This document shows, piece by piece, positions 18,724 through 26,261 of a stretch of 34,692 bases of DNA. The notes beneath the pieces were generated by a model. The model saw only the letters and a program-made list of their open reading frames with translations. It was not told the DNA's origin and ran no database searches. This DNA is from Klebsiella pneumoniae (GTDB lineage Bacteria; Myxococcota_A; UBA796; GCA-2862545), in the NCBI GenBank assembly GCA_945882675.1, contig CAMCWU010000006.1, positions 1 to 34,692 of the forward strand, written 5' to 3'. Positions within the stretch are counted from its first letter, which is position 1. Each line of letters begins with the position of its first letter. A program made the position numbers and the translations under genes.

Positions 18724-19788
18724 TCAGGCGACGGTGATGGCGGAGGCGAGGTACACGTCCTGGATGGCGTTGAGGAGCGCCACGCCGTCCGCGAGCGGCT
18801 TCTGGAACGCCTTGCGCCCCGAGATGAGTCCCATGCCGCCCGCCCGCTTGTTGATGACGGCGGTGCGCACCGCGGCCGCGAGGTCGTTCTGGCCGGACTC
18901 GCCGCCCGAGTTGATCATGCCGATCCGGCCCATGTACGCGTTGACCACCTGGTAGCGCGTGAGATCGATCGGGTGGTCGCTCGTGAGCTGCTCGTAGACC
19001 TTCTTGTGGGTCTTTCCGAACTTCGGCAGCTCGGGGTCGGTGTAGCCGCCGTTGCCCTCCGGCATCTTCTGCTTGACGATGTCCGCGCCGATGGTCGCGC
19101 CGAGGTGGATGGCCTGGCTCGTGAGGTCCGAAGACGTGCTGTGATCGCGGGTCTTCGTCTTGAACGCGTCGTTGCGGACATAGCACCAGAGCACGGTGAA
19201 CATGCCGAGGCGATGGGCTTCCTCGAACGCGGCGGCGATCTCCGTGAGCTGGCGGCGGCTGCCGTCGCTCCCCCAGTAGATGGTCGCGCCGACGCCGATC
19301 GCGCCCAGATCGAACGCCTGGCGGACGGAGCCGAACAGCACCTGATCGAAGGTGTTCGGGTAGGACAGGAGCTCGTTGTGGTTGATCTTGACCATGAACG
19401 GGATCTTGTGGGCGTACTTCCGGGACATGAGGCCGAGGACGCCGAAGGTCGACGCGACCGCGTTGCACCCGCCCTCGATCGCGAGCTGCACGATCTTCTC
19501 GGGGTCGAACATGGCGGGGTTAGGCGCGAACGACGCGCCGGCCGAGTGCTCGATGCCCTGGTCGACCGGGAGGATCGAGAGGTAGCCCGTGCCGCGCAGG
19601 CGGCCGGTATCGAACATCCGCTGCAGGTTTCCGAGCACCGCGGGCGGCCGGTCCGACGGCACGAAGATCCGATCCACGTAGTCGGGGCCCGGCAGCGTGA
19701 GCTGGTCGCGGCTCACGGTGCGGCAGGTGTGCTCGAGCAGCGACTGCGCGTCCGAGCCGAGCAGCTCGGTGATCTGGCCGATGTCCAT
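18724..19788 (-). CDS. fbaB: Class I fructose-bisphosphate aldolase (FbaB/DhnA type)
   Basis: The 354-residue cytoplasmic enzyme cleaves or forms fructose-1,6-bisphosphate through a Schiff-base Lys. Family hallmarks are [15 protein letters not shown] near residue 70, [52 protein letters not shown], the active-site Lys in ADIVKQKMP, and INSGGES near the C-terminus, which binds phosphate. The length suits the bacterial FbaB group rather than the metal-dependent class II enzymes. ATG 19788 follows GGAGG. It lies 50 bases downstream of hemB on the same strand and six bases before the next lipoprotein, so co-transcription is likely although the roles are unrelated. Confidence 0.95.
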   Translation of the reverse strand: MDIGQITELLGSDAQSLLEHTCRTVSRDQLTLPGPDYVDRIFVPSDRPPAVLGNLQRMFDTGRLRGTGYLSILPVDQGIEHSAGASFAPNPAMFDPEKIVQLAIEGGCNAVASTFGVLGLMSRKYAHKIPFMVKINHNELLSYPNTFDQVLFGSVRQAFDLGAIGVGATIYWGSDGSRRQLTEIAAAFEEAHRLGMFTVLWCYVRNDAFKTKTRDHSTSSDLTSQAIHLGATIGADIVKQKMPEGNGGYTDPELPKFGKTHKKVYEQLTSDHPIDLTRYQVVNAYMGRIGMINSGGESGQNDLAAAVRTAVINKRAGGMGLISGRKAFQKPLADGVALLNAIQDVYLASAITVA

Positions 19789-19838
19789 CCGGGTCCTCCG
19801 TTACAGCTCCTCCGGGTAACCCGGTGGTCCGGCGGATC

Positions 19839-20885
19839 CTACACCGAAGATGGGCCCGCGGGGGCGACCCGCTTCGCGGCGAGGCGATCGGCCCGGAGCC
19901 AGCCAGCGACCTCGATCGCGTAGTAGGTGAGGATCGCGTCCGCGCCGGCGCGCTTGAAGCCGAGGAGCGCTTCGAGCACCGTCTTGCGCTCGTCGATCCA
20001 GCCGTTGGCGCCCGCCGCCTTGAACATGGCGTACTCGCCGGAGACCTGGTAGGCGAAGGTGGGGCGGCCGAACTCCTGCTTCACCCGGTACAGGATGTCG
20101 AGGTACGGCATGCCCGGCTTGACCATGAGCAGATCGGCGCCCTCGTCGAGGTCGCGGGCGGCCTCCACGAGCGCCTCCGCGCCGTTGCCGGGGTCCATCT
20201 GGTAGGTCTTCTTGTCGCCGCCGCCGCGGGGGGCGCTGTCGAGGGCGTCGCGGAACGGGCCGTAGAACGCCGACGCGTACTTGGCCGCGTACGAGAGGAT
20301 CAGCGTATCCGTGTAGCCGACGGTGTCGAGCGCCTTGCGGATCTCGCCGATCCGCCCGTCCATCATATCCGACGGGGCGACGATGTCCGCGCCGGCCCGC
20401 GCGTGGCACAGCGACTGGCGGATCAGGGCCTCGATCGTCGCTTCGTTGTCGATCCGGCCGTCCACCACGATGCCGTCCTGGCCGAGCGAGCTGTACGGAT
20501 CGAGCGCGATGTCCGTGATGACGGCGAGGTCCGGCGCGACCTCCTTGATCGCGGCGATCGCGGCCGGGACGAGGCCGTTCGGGTTCCAGGCCTCCCGCGC
20601 CTCCTCCGACTTGAGGGAGTCGGCGACCTTCGGGAACAGCGCGATCGCGCGGACGCCGAGATCGTCCGCGCGGCGGGCGATCCCCTGGAGCGACTTCAGC
20701 GAGACGCGGCTTTGCCCCGGCATGGACGCGATGGGCTCGTCCGGGCCGTCGTCGTCCTTCACGAAGAGCGGTTGGATGAGATCGTCGGGGTCGAGGCGGC
20801 ACTCCCGCACGAGGTCGCGGATCGCGCCGCGGGTGCGCAGGCGGCGCATCCGGCCGGCGGGGAAGGGGGCGTGGCGGGGGTCCAT
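19839..20885 (-). CDS. hemB: Delta-aminolevulinic acid dehydratase (porphobilinogen synthase)
   Basis: HemB joins two 5-aminolevulinate molecules into porphobilinogen, the second common step of haem and tetrapyrrole synthesis. The 348-residue product starts at ATG 20885 with GGAG upstream; the long track ORF is shadow before that point. Conserved blocks are MRRLRTRGAIRDLVRE, LIQPLFVKDD, IALFPKV, ADIVAPSDMMDGRIG, LSYAAKYASAFYGPFRDAL (first Schiff-base Lys), LLMVKPGMPYLD (second Lys) and YQVSGEYAM. At the metal loop it reads DIALDPYSSLGQDG, with Asp/Ser replacing the three Cys of zinc enzymes, so it belongs to the Zn-independent, Mg-type group. It is the first gene of the minus-strand run and divergent from a receiver gene. 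Confidence 0.96.
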   Translation of the reverse strand: MDPRHAPFPAGRMRRLRTRGAIRDLVRECRLDPDDLIQPLFVKDDDGPDEPIASMPGQSRVSLKSLQGIARRADDLGVRAIALFPKVADSLKSEEAREAWNPNGLVPAAIAAIKEVAPDLAVITDIALDPYSSLGQDGIVVDGRIDNEATIEALIRQSLCHARAGADIVAPSDMMDGRIGEIRKALDTVGYTDTLILSYAAKYASAFYGPFRDALDSAPRGGGDKKTYQMDPGNGAEALVEAARDLDEGADLLMVKPGMPYLDILYRVKQEFGRPTFAYQVSGEYAMFKAAGANGWIDERKTVLEALLGFKRAGADAILTYYAIEVAGWLRADRLAAKRVAPAGPSSV

Positions 20886-20969
20886 GGAGGCTCCAGGGGC
20901 ACCGCGTAGCCACCCGGAGCGCGCGCGGCAAGCGGTGACAGGCGGGCTTCGACCGGCTACGGAGCGCGT

Positions 20970-21341
20970 ATGCGTGACATCATCCTGCTCGTCGATGACG
21001 AGGTCGATCTGGTCTCGGTCCTCGCAGAGGTCCTCTCGGCCTCGTGCCCGGCGTACGAGGTCCGCGTGGCCTCGTCCTACGACGACGCGGAGGCCGAGCT
21101 CGACCGTCTCGGGGGCGCGCGGCTCGCGCTGCTCGTGGCGGACCACCGGATGGGCGGGCGGACGGGGACCGAGCTGATCCAGCAGGCGCGGGCGCGGTTT
21201 CCGGGCGTTCCGGCCATGCTCTTCACGGGTCAGGCCACACCGGAGGCAGAGGCGCAGGCGGTCGCTGCGGGCGCGCGCGTCGTGTGGAAGCCGCTCGAGC
21301 TCACGAAGTGGCTCGGCGTGGTCGAGGAGATGCTGGGCTGA
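20970..21341 (+). CDS. Stand-alone response-regulator receiver domain
   Basis: The 123 residues form only a CheY-like receiver. The acidic pair is VDDE, the phospho-acceptor Asp is in LLVADHRMGGRTG, the conserved Thr in MLFTGQA and the Lys in VVWKPLE. A His follows the phospho-acceptor Asp (DHRM, as in some myxobacterial and RpfG-like receivers). No output domain is present, so it must act by protein contact or as a phosphate relay. No histidine kinase gene is visible in the window. It is divergent from hemB with 84 bases between. The following lipoprotein gene starts 83 bases downstream and may be separately transcribed. Confidence 0.9.
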   Translation: MRDIILLVDDEVDLVSVLAEVLSASCPAYEVRVASSYDDAEAELDRLGGARLALLVADHRMGGRTGTELIQQARARFPGVPAMLFTGQATPEAEAQAVAAGARVVWKPLELTKWLGVVEEMLG

Positions 21342-21373
21342 CCTCCGTGGTTGTCGCGGTACGCCGGACTCCG

Positions 21374-21382
21374 TGCCATAGT
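21374..21382 (+). promoter_or_regulatory. Possible extended -10 element before the propeller lipoprotein operon
   Basis: TGCCATAGT fits an extended -10 (TGn plus CATAGT, 4 of 6). A TTGTCG at 21351-21356 is a possible -35 but the spacing is 20 bases. It would give a leader of about 36 bases to ATG 21425. Weak evidence. Confidence 0.25.
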
Positions 21383-21424
21383 GGTCGCGAGACGCCGCCC
21401 TCCGGGGTGGTGCTGGGAGCACGC

Positions 21425-23002
21425 ATGCGCGACATCCGACCGATCCTCGTCCTGGCGCTGGCTGGCTGCAGCTCCGATATGAGCAGCGCGGAGGGTGGGT
21501 CCTACGGCTACACCGACGCCACCAGCGGCGGGGACTACGACGCGGACGCCGACACGGACTCGGACGCGGACGCCGACACCCCAGCGCCCGAGACGGAGGA
21601 TGATCGCCTGGGCCTCCCACCGGCGCAGACGGATGTGTACGTGTTCGTCCCGAACCCGGACCGGGACACGGTCACCCGGCTCGACGTCAACACGTTAGAG
21701 GTCCGCACGGCTTCCGTAGGATCGGAGCCGACGATCGTGAAGACCACGCCGGACTGGCGGACCGCGGTGGTGTTCAACCGCGCAGACGACAGCGTCACGA
21801 TCCTCGACGCCGACTCGCTCGAAGGCGAGGACGTGGACGTCCGGGACAACTTCAACCAGATGGTCATGTCGCCGGACGGCGCCTTCGTGGTGCTCTGGCA
21901 CGACATCGCGGCGGAGCAGCCGGACGATCCGCCGGCGGAGGGCCTGCAGTCGTTCAACGAGTGCTCGTTCGTGGACGTCGCGACCGGTGAGCACTTCCCG
22001 ATGGCGGTCGGGTTCAATCCGAAGAACGTCGTCTTCACGCCGGACGGGGATCTGGCTACCGTGATCTCCGACCAGTACCTGGCGGTCGTCGACCTGACGG
22101 TACCGGAGCCCGCGCCGCGGCTGATCGAGATCTCGGAGGACCTGCTCGACCCGCTCGTCGCGGAGGAGGTGGTGATCTCGCCCCAGGGAGAGTTCGCGTT
22201 CGTCCGCCAGTTCGGCGCGACGGACATCCTGGTCGTCGACCTCGAGCGCGAGACCGTCGAGCATGTGCCGGTCGGCTCCAACCCGACCGATCTCGATCTC
22301 ACACCGGACGGTGACACCGCCGCGGTGGTCACGCGCGCGAGCGGTGAGCTCTACCTCCTCGACACGGCGAACCCGTTCGCGCCGGCGGACGTCGTCACGC
22401 TACCGATCGGCTCGGCGTACGGTTCGATCCTGTACGCGCCGACCGGCGAGACCGCCGTGCTCTACGCCACCGCGACGCTCACGGACCGGTACGCCAGCTT
22501 CGACGTGGCGACCAGCGAGATCACCGAGCGGTCGCTCGAGAAGCCCGTCGCCAGCATGGTGATCACGCCGACGGGCGAGTCCATGCTCGTGTTCCACACG
22601 AAGGCGGACGCGGACGGCGCGGACACCTCGTCCCCGTTCTTCGGCGAGTGGGCGCTGACCGTCATCTCGCTAGACGACTTCCGCTCGAACCCACTGCTGC
22701 TCCCCGCCGAGCCGATCGGATACGCCAACGCCAACAACGGCGAGTACGGCTACTTCATCATGGACAGCGTCGACTTCCTCGAGGTCATCGACTACACGAC
22801 GTTGCTGCACGAAGAGATCCCGCTCGCCAGCCCGCCTCTCTACGTGGGCGTGCTGCCGGACCTCGATCTGGGGGACGGCCTCGAGCCGCCTGCCTGGGTC
22901 AGCCAGGAGCACCACCTGGGCCGGATCACGCTCTACGATCCGGTCACCGGCGAGACCGACACCATCACGGGCTTCGAGCTCAACTCCGCGATCGAGGACT
23001 GA
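21425..23002 (+). CDS. Beta-propeller lipoprotein (first of a paralogous pair)
   Basis: The 525-residue protein begins at ATG 21425 (GGGAG five bases upstream), with a lipobox LALAGC and an Asp/Ala/Thr-rich linker (DYDADADTDSDADADT). From about residue 60 it is built of repeated four-strand units of YVTN/WD-like type: DVYVFVPNPDRDTVTRLDV, DDSVTILDADSL, YLAVVDLTVPEP, GATDILVVDLERETVEHVPV, TDLDLTPDGDTAAVVTR with SGELYLLDT, as in surface or periplasmic beta-propellers. The repeated hydrophobic-TPDG motif marks blade turns. The segment near the end (PPLYVGVLPDL...HHLGRITLYDPVTG) aligns with the same place in the next gene. The function is unknown. A single base separates it from that gene, so they are surely co-transcribed. 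Confidence 0.75.
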   Translation: MRDIRPILVLALAGCSSDMSSAEGGSYGYTDATSGGDYDADADTDSDADADTPAPETEDDRLGLPPAQTDVYVFVPNPDRDTVTRLDVNTLEVRTASVGSEPTIVKTTPDWRTAVVFNRADDSVTILDADSLEGEDVDVRDNFNQMVMSPDGAFVVLWHDIAAEQPDDPPAEGLQSFNECSFVDVATGEHFPMAVGFNPKNVVFTPDGDLATVISDQYLAVVDLTVPEPAPRLIEISEDLLDPLVAEEVVISPQGEFAFVRQFGATDILVVDLERETVEHVPVGSNPTDLDLTPDGDTAAVVTRASGELYLLDTANPFAPADVVTLPIGSAYGSILYAPTGETAVLYATATLTDRYASFDVATSEITERSLEKPVASMVITPTGESMLVFHTKADADGADTSSPFFGEWALTVISLDDFRSNPLLLPAEPIGYANANNGEYGYFIMDSVDFLEVIDYTTLLHEEIPLASPPLYVGVLPDLDLGDGLEPPAWVSQEHHLGRITLYDPVTGETDTITGFELNSAIED

Positions 23003-23003
23003 T

Positions 23004-24530
23004 ATGCCGCACCACAACCCCGCGCTCCTCGCCGTCGTGGCGCTCGCGAGCGCATGCGACCCGTGGCGGGCCCCGAACGAGCTCGGCTACGACGGCGGCT
23101 CGCCGCTCTGGTCCCCGGCGTCCGCCGTCGCGCTCACGGACGGCGTGTACGTCCTTTTGCCCGCGACGGGCGGCCTCGTGCGGATCCGTCCGGACGGCAC
23201 GTACGCGGCCGTGGACGTGGGCGATGCGCGCGTGACCCGCCTGGACCGCGGCGCCGACGGCACGACGCTCGTGGCGTTCGTCGAGCGCTACACGTGCGAA
23301 GACGAGGACGTCGTGCGCGTCGACGACTGCGACGGCGAGGAGCTCGACGTCACCCAGAGCCTCGCGGTCGTGCGGGACGGCGCGGTCGGCAGCGAGGTCG
23401 CGCTCGACGCGCCGTTCAACGCGCTCGGGTTCAGCGCGGACGGCCGCTGGGCGTTCGCGTTCTTCGACTTTGACCGGCTCGACCTGTCGGATCTCGGCGT
23501 CGTGAGCCTGAACTCGGTGCTCGCCATCGACCTGCAGAGCGGGGACACCACGCCCGTGTCCGTCGGGTTCGACGCCGATCGCGTGCTGTTCACGTACGAG
23601 GCCTCGGGCGACGCCACCCGAGCTGTCGTGCTCTCGCAGAGCTCGGTGGCCGTGATCGACCTCCTCGGGGCTTCTCCAGCTCGGACCACGACCTTCCCGC
23701 TCACGCTCGACGCCGACGTCGCCGTGACGCCCGCGGACGTGTCGCTCACGCCGGACGGCCAGTTCGCGCTGATCTCGACGACGGGCGGCTCGGATCTGTA
23801 CGCATTGGACCTCGTGAACGAGAGCATCCGCATCGTCGAGCTCGGGGGCACACCGGGGGAGATGGCGACCGATCCCATCCACGACGTCACGCTGCTCACG
23901 TACACTTCCGGCCCGTTCGCCGTGGACGTGCTGGACAACCAGAGCTTCGAGATCACCCGGTACGACCTCGAGGAGCGCACGGACCGCGTCGAGATCGCGG
24001 AAGGCGCGCCGTTCGCCCTGCTGTGGGGCGAGGGCGTGCGGGACCTCTACCGCCTCGACCTCGACGACGGGGACATCACCGAGTACCGCCTGGTGGGCGG
24101 CGCGGAGAGCGTGTCCATCGTGCCGGGGGGGCAGGTGGCGGTGGTCACGACGTCCGCGGGCGTCGGCGGAACCGCGGGGATGGAGCTGCTCGATCTGCTC
24201 GGGGACGACACGGCGCCGTACTCGCTCGAGGGCGCGGCGGTCGGCGTCGCGTTCACGGAGGTGCCGGCCGGGACGGACGTGCTGCTCCTTCAGGACGGGA
24301 TCGACTATCTGTTCCGCTTGAACCTCGGTTCGGGCCTGACGGAGGAGGTCGAGCTCCCGGCCCCCCCGGTCGCCATCGGCGCGGTGCCGGACGGCCCGTT
24401 CTACATCACGCACACGACAGGGACGGGCCTCGTGTCGTTCCTGGGCGCCGACGGGGAGCTGACGACGGCGTCCGGCTTCGGCACGATCGGCCTGCTCGAC
24501 ACGCTGAACGTCACGCGGGAGGGGAAGTGA
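23004..24530 (+). CDS. Beta-propeller lipoprotein (second of a paralogous pair)
   Basis: The 508-residue protein starts one base after its paralogue. The signal ends LASAC, and Asp follows the lipidated Cys; in Escherichia coli an Asp there holds lipoproteins at the inner membrane, a rule that may not apply here. The long Asp/Thr linker of the first paralogue is missing. Propeller blades are evident: VSVGFDADRVLFT, QSSVAVIDLLG, ADVSLTPDGQFALISTT, SDLYALDLVNESIRIV. Line-by-line similarity to the first protein (GF..D/K.V.FT, LTPDG..A, ELYLLD/DLYALD, TTASGF/TITGFE at the end) indicates an old duplication. One Cys pair (YTCEDEDVVRVDDCDGE) may form a disulfide. Its stop overlaps the next ATG (TGATG). 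Confidence 0.75.
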   Translation: MPHHNPALLAVVALASACDPWRAPNELGYDGGSPLWSPASAVALTDGVYVLLPATGGLVRIRPDGTYAAVDVGDARVTRLDRGADGTTLVAFVERYTCEDEDVVRVDDCDGEELDVTQSLAVVRDGAVGSEVALDAPFNALGFSADGRWAFAFFDFDRLDLSDLGVVSLNSVLAIDLQSGDTTPVSVGFDADRVLFTYEASGDATRAVVLSQSSVAVIDLLGASPARTTTFPLTLDADVAVTPADVSLTPDGQFALISTTGGSDLYALDLVNESIRIVELGGTPGEMATDPIHDVTLLTYTSGPFAVDVLDNQSFEITRYDLEERTDRVEIAEGAPFALLWGEGVRDLYRLDLDDGDITEYRLVGGAESVSIVPGGQVAVVTTSAGVGGTAGMELLDLLGDDTAPYSLEGAAVGVAFTEVPAGTDVLLLQDGIDYLFRLNLGSGLTEEVELPAPPVAIGAVPDGPFYITHTTGTGLVSFLGADGELTTASGFGTIGLLDTLNVTREGK

Positions 24531-25303
24531 TGCTCCTGGCTCTGACATTCGCCGCCTTCGCCCAGGATCCCGACCCGACCTGGGCCCCCGCACCTCCGGC
24601 CGCACCCGCGGAGCCGGTCGCCCCGGTGGACGCGCCGCCGCCGGTGGTGCCGCCCCCTCCCGCGCCCCCTCCCGCGCCGGAGCCGTGGGTCCGCCCCGTG
24701 CCCGAGCCCCGCGCCGCCCTGGACGACCACTTCGAGGTGAGCGTCGCCCTGGGGTCGATCGGGACCCGCGGCGACGACGTGTCGCTGTTCAACGATGGGA
24801 GCTACCTCGGGAGCAAAGGGCTGCGCGTCGGCTGGCGGCCGGTCCGCAGGCTCGTGGTCTACGGCGACTGGCAGCGCGGCCGTACAGGGAAGGAGCTCGG
24901 CTTCTCGAGCGAGGATGACGCGGGGACGGTCGAGGACGTGGTCGCCACCCTCGTCACGAACCAGGTGGCGCTGGGGGCCCGGGTCGACACGACCGCCCTC
25001 TACGAATGGGTTCGTCCGTACGCCACGATTGCGGCGCTCGGCGTGCAGGGGACGGCGCGGTTCGACGACGATACCGGGGAGCCGGACAGCCCGGGCCAGA
25101 TCGCGCACGGCGGGTTCGCGCCGGGTGGGGTCGCGGCGCTCGGCGTCGCCGGGCGGGTGGCGCCCGTGGCAGAAGTGGACGTCGGCGGACAGGTATGGCT
25201 CGAAATGGGCTACGCCGCGGTGCTCCCGCTGGGGCTCGGGGATCTGGGGCCCATCCGGATGGGTGGGTTCGTGGTCCGATCGGGGCTCGGGCTGGTGTTC
25301 TAG
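24530..25303 (+). CDS. Pro-rich outer-membrane barrel-like protein coupled to the propeller pair
   Basis: This is a 257-residue exported protein. ATG 24530 shares its A with the preceding stop (TGATG), so reinitiation couples the three genes; AGGGGAAG just upstream can act as the ribosome site. The signal peptide is MLLALTFAAFAQ. Residues 15-62 are a Pro/Ala linker (PPPVVPPPPAPPPAPEPW). Residues about 68-257 alternate in barrel fashion (HFEVSVALGSIGTRG, LVVYGDWQRGRTGKELGF, EWVRPYATIAALGVQGTARF, QVWLEMGYAAVLPLGLGDLG) and end RSGLGLVF with a terminal Phe, the usual barrel sorting signal. It may anchor or export the propeller lipoproteins. Its stop overlaps the lgt stop on the other strand (CTAG). 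Confidence 0.7.
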   Translation: MLLALTFAAFAQDPDPTWAPAPPAAPAEPVAPVDAPPPVVPPPPAPPPAPEPWVRPVPEPRAALDDHFEVSVALGSIGTRGDDVSLFNDGSYLGSKGLRVGWRPVRRLVVYGDWQRGRTGKELGFSSEDDAGTVEDVVATLVTNQVALGARVDTTALYEWVRPYATIAALGVQGTARFDDDTGEPDSPGQIAHGGFAPGGVAALGVAGRVAPVAEVDVGGQVWLEMGYAAVLPLGLGDLGPIRMGGFVVRSGLGLVF

Positions 25304-26142
25304 GGGGTGGGCTGCGCGGAAGGGGCCACGGGCGTCGCCGCCGGCCCTACCCGCTCGTCGCCCGACCGCATCCGCCGCGCGATGAAGAACACGCAGATCG
25401 CGGACAGGATCAGCGCCCAGTACTGCGCCGGCGTGAAGCCGTAGTAGCGCACATCCGTCGATTCGGGGCGGAGGAAGTCCATCGCGAAGCGCACCGGGCC
25501 GTACACCGCGCCGAGCGTCAGGGTGAGCACCCCGGGGATGAGCTTCCGGCGATCGAGCAGGTTGAACAGGCCGAACATGGACAGCGACCACAGGCCCTCG
25601 TACAGGCCCATGTCGTGGCAGGCGACCTCCTTCCCGTACTCCTTGCACATGCCGTGCACGCCGAGCCAGAAGTTCGTGACCGTCCCCGGGTGATCGTGGG
25701 CGACGAAGCACCCCATCCGGCCGAAGAACCACCCGACGGTCAGCCCGTAGGCCAGGCAGTCGAGGAACAGCCAGACGCTCTTGACCTTCTCCTTGTGGAA
25801 GAACCAGATCGCGATCGGCACGCACACGACGAAGCCGCCCATGCTCGACAGGCCGTGCCAGACCTTGAGGAACTCGATCGGGTTCGCAAGGTAGTTCTCG
25901 GGCTCGTACATCAGCCCGTAGCCGACGTGCCCGCCCACGAACGTGCCGAACACGAGCCAGCCGATGAGGCGGTTGATAATCTCCGGATCGAGGCCCAGGC
26001 GGTTCGCGCGCCCCATGGCGAGCTTGCCGCCCACGATGAAGCCGGTGGCGACGAGCAGCCCGAACCCGTGCAGCGGCAGCGTGAAGTCGCCGATGGGAAT
26101 ATTCAGGACGGGAGGCTCGAACCACGGGATGAGAGGCTTCAC
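25300..26142 (-). CDS. lgt: Prolipoprotein diacylglyceryl transferase, divergent form
   Basis: Lgt moves diacylglycerol from phosphatidylglycerol to the lipobox Cys of prolipoproteins in the inner membrane. The 280-residue product starts at GTG 26142, with GGAG five bases upstream; the track start adds 29 residues lacking membrane character. Lgt features are PPVLNIPIGDFTLPLHGFGLL, FVGGHVGYGLMYEPENY, the HGLSSMGGF loop carrying the functional His, the GRMGCFVAHDHPG loop with its Arg, and YGPVRFAMDFLR near the end, spread over about seven membrane helices. The Arg-loop departs from the classic GR.GNF.NGE signature, with Cys replacing Asn and HDHPG replacing NGE. Nine predicted lipoproteins lie in this window as possible substrates. 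It could be a specialised paralogue rather than the only Lgt. Confidence 0.85.
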   Translation of the reverse strand: MKPLIPWFEPPVLNIPIGDFTLPLHGFGLLVATGFIVGGKLAMGRANRLGLDPEIINRLIGWLVFGTFVGGHVGYGLMYEPENYLANPIEFLKVWHGLSSMGGFVVCVPIAIWFFHKEKVKSVWLFLDCLAYGLTVGWFFGRMGCFVAHDHPGTVTNFWLGVHGMCKEYGKEVACHDMGLYEGLWSLSMFGLFNLLDRRKLIPGVLTLTLGAVYGPVRFAMDFLRPESTDVRYYGFTPAQYWALILSAICVFFIARRMRSGDERVGPAATPVAPSAQPTP

Positions 26143-26180
26143 GACGGCTCCGGGCTCGACGGATCGAAAGGGGACGACGC

Positions 26181-26209
26181 GGTCTAACACCGTGACCCGG
26201 CGGTGACAG
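26181..26209 (-). promoter_or_regulatory. Predicted promoter for lgt
   Basis: Read on the minus strand, CTGTCA (4 of 6) is followed by 17 bases and TAGACC (3 of 6), preceded by TGT as in an extended -10. It would start near 26174, about 32 bases before GTG 26142. It overlaps the promoter proposed for the divergent gene. Confidence 0.35.
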
Positions 26210-26221
26210 CGGGCGTATACT
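26192..26221 (+). promoter_or_regulatory. Predicted promoter for the MglA-like gene
   Basis: GTGACC (4 of 6) is followed by 18 bases and TATACT (5 of 6). Transcription would start near 26228, with a leader of about 34 bases to ATG 26262. It is interleaved with the opposing lgt promoter, so the two could compete. Confidence 0.45.
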
Positions 26222-26261
26222 GCGGCCACCAGACCCCTCGAGACGGAGCGACCCCGGCGAC

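Noticed and set aside
16138-19923. 1261-residue plus-strand ORF
   Set aside because: It lies antisense to the helicase, ChaN-like, lipoprotein and aldolase genes, all of which have clear family motifs. Its product is Arg/Ala/Gly/Pro low-complexity typical of GC-rich shadow frames.
20935-20963. GTGACA with 17-base spacing to TACGGA as promoter of the receiver gene
   Set aside because: The -10 has only two matches and the start would fall within a few bases of the ATG, leaving no ribosome site in the transcript.
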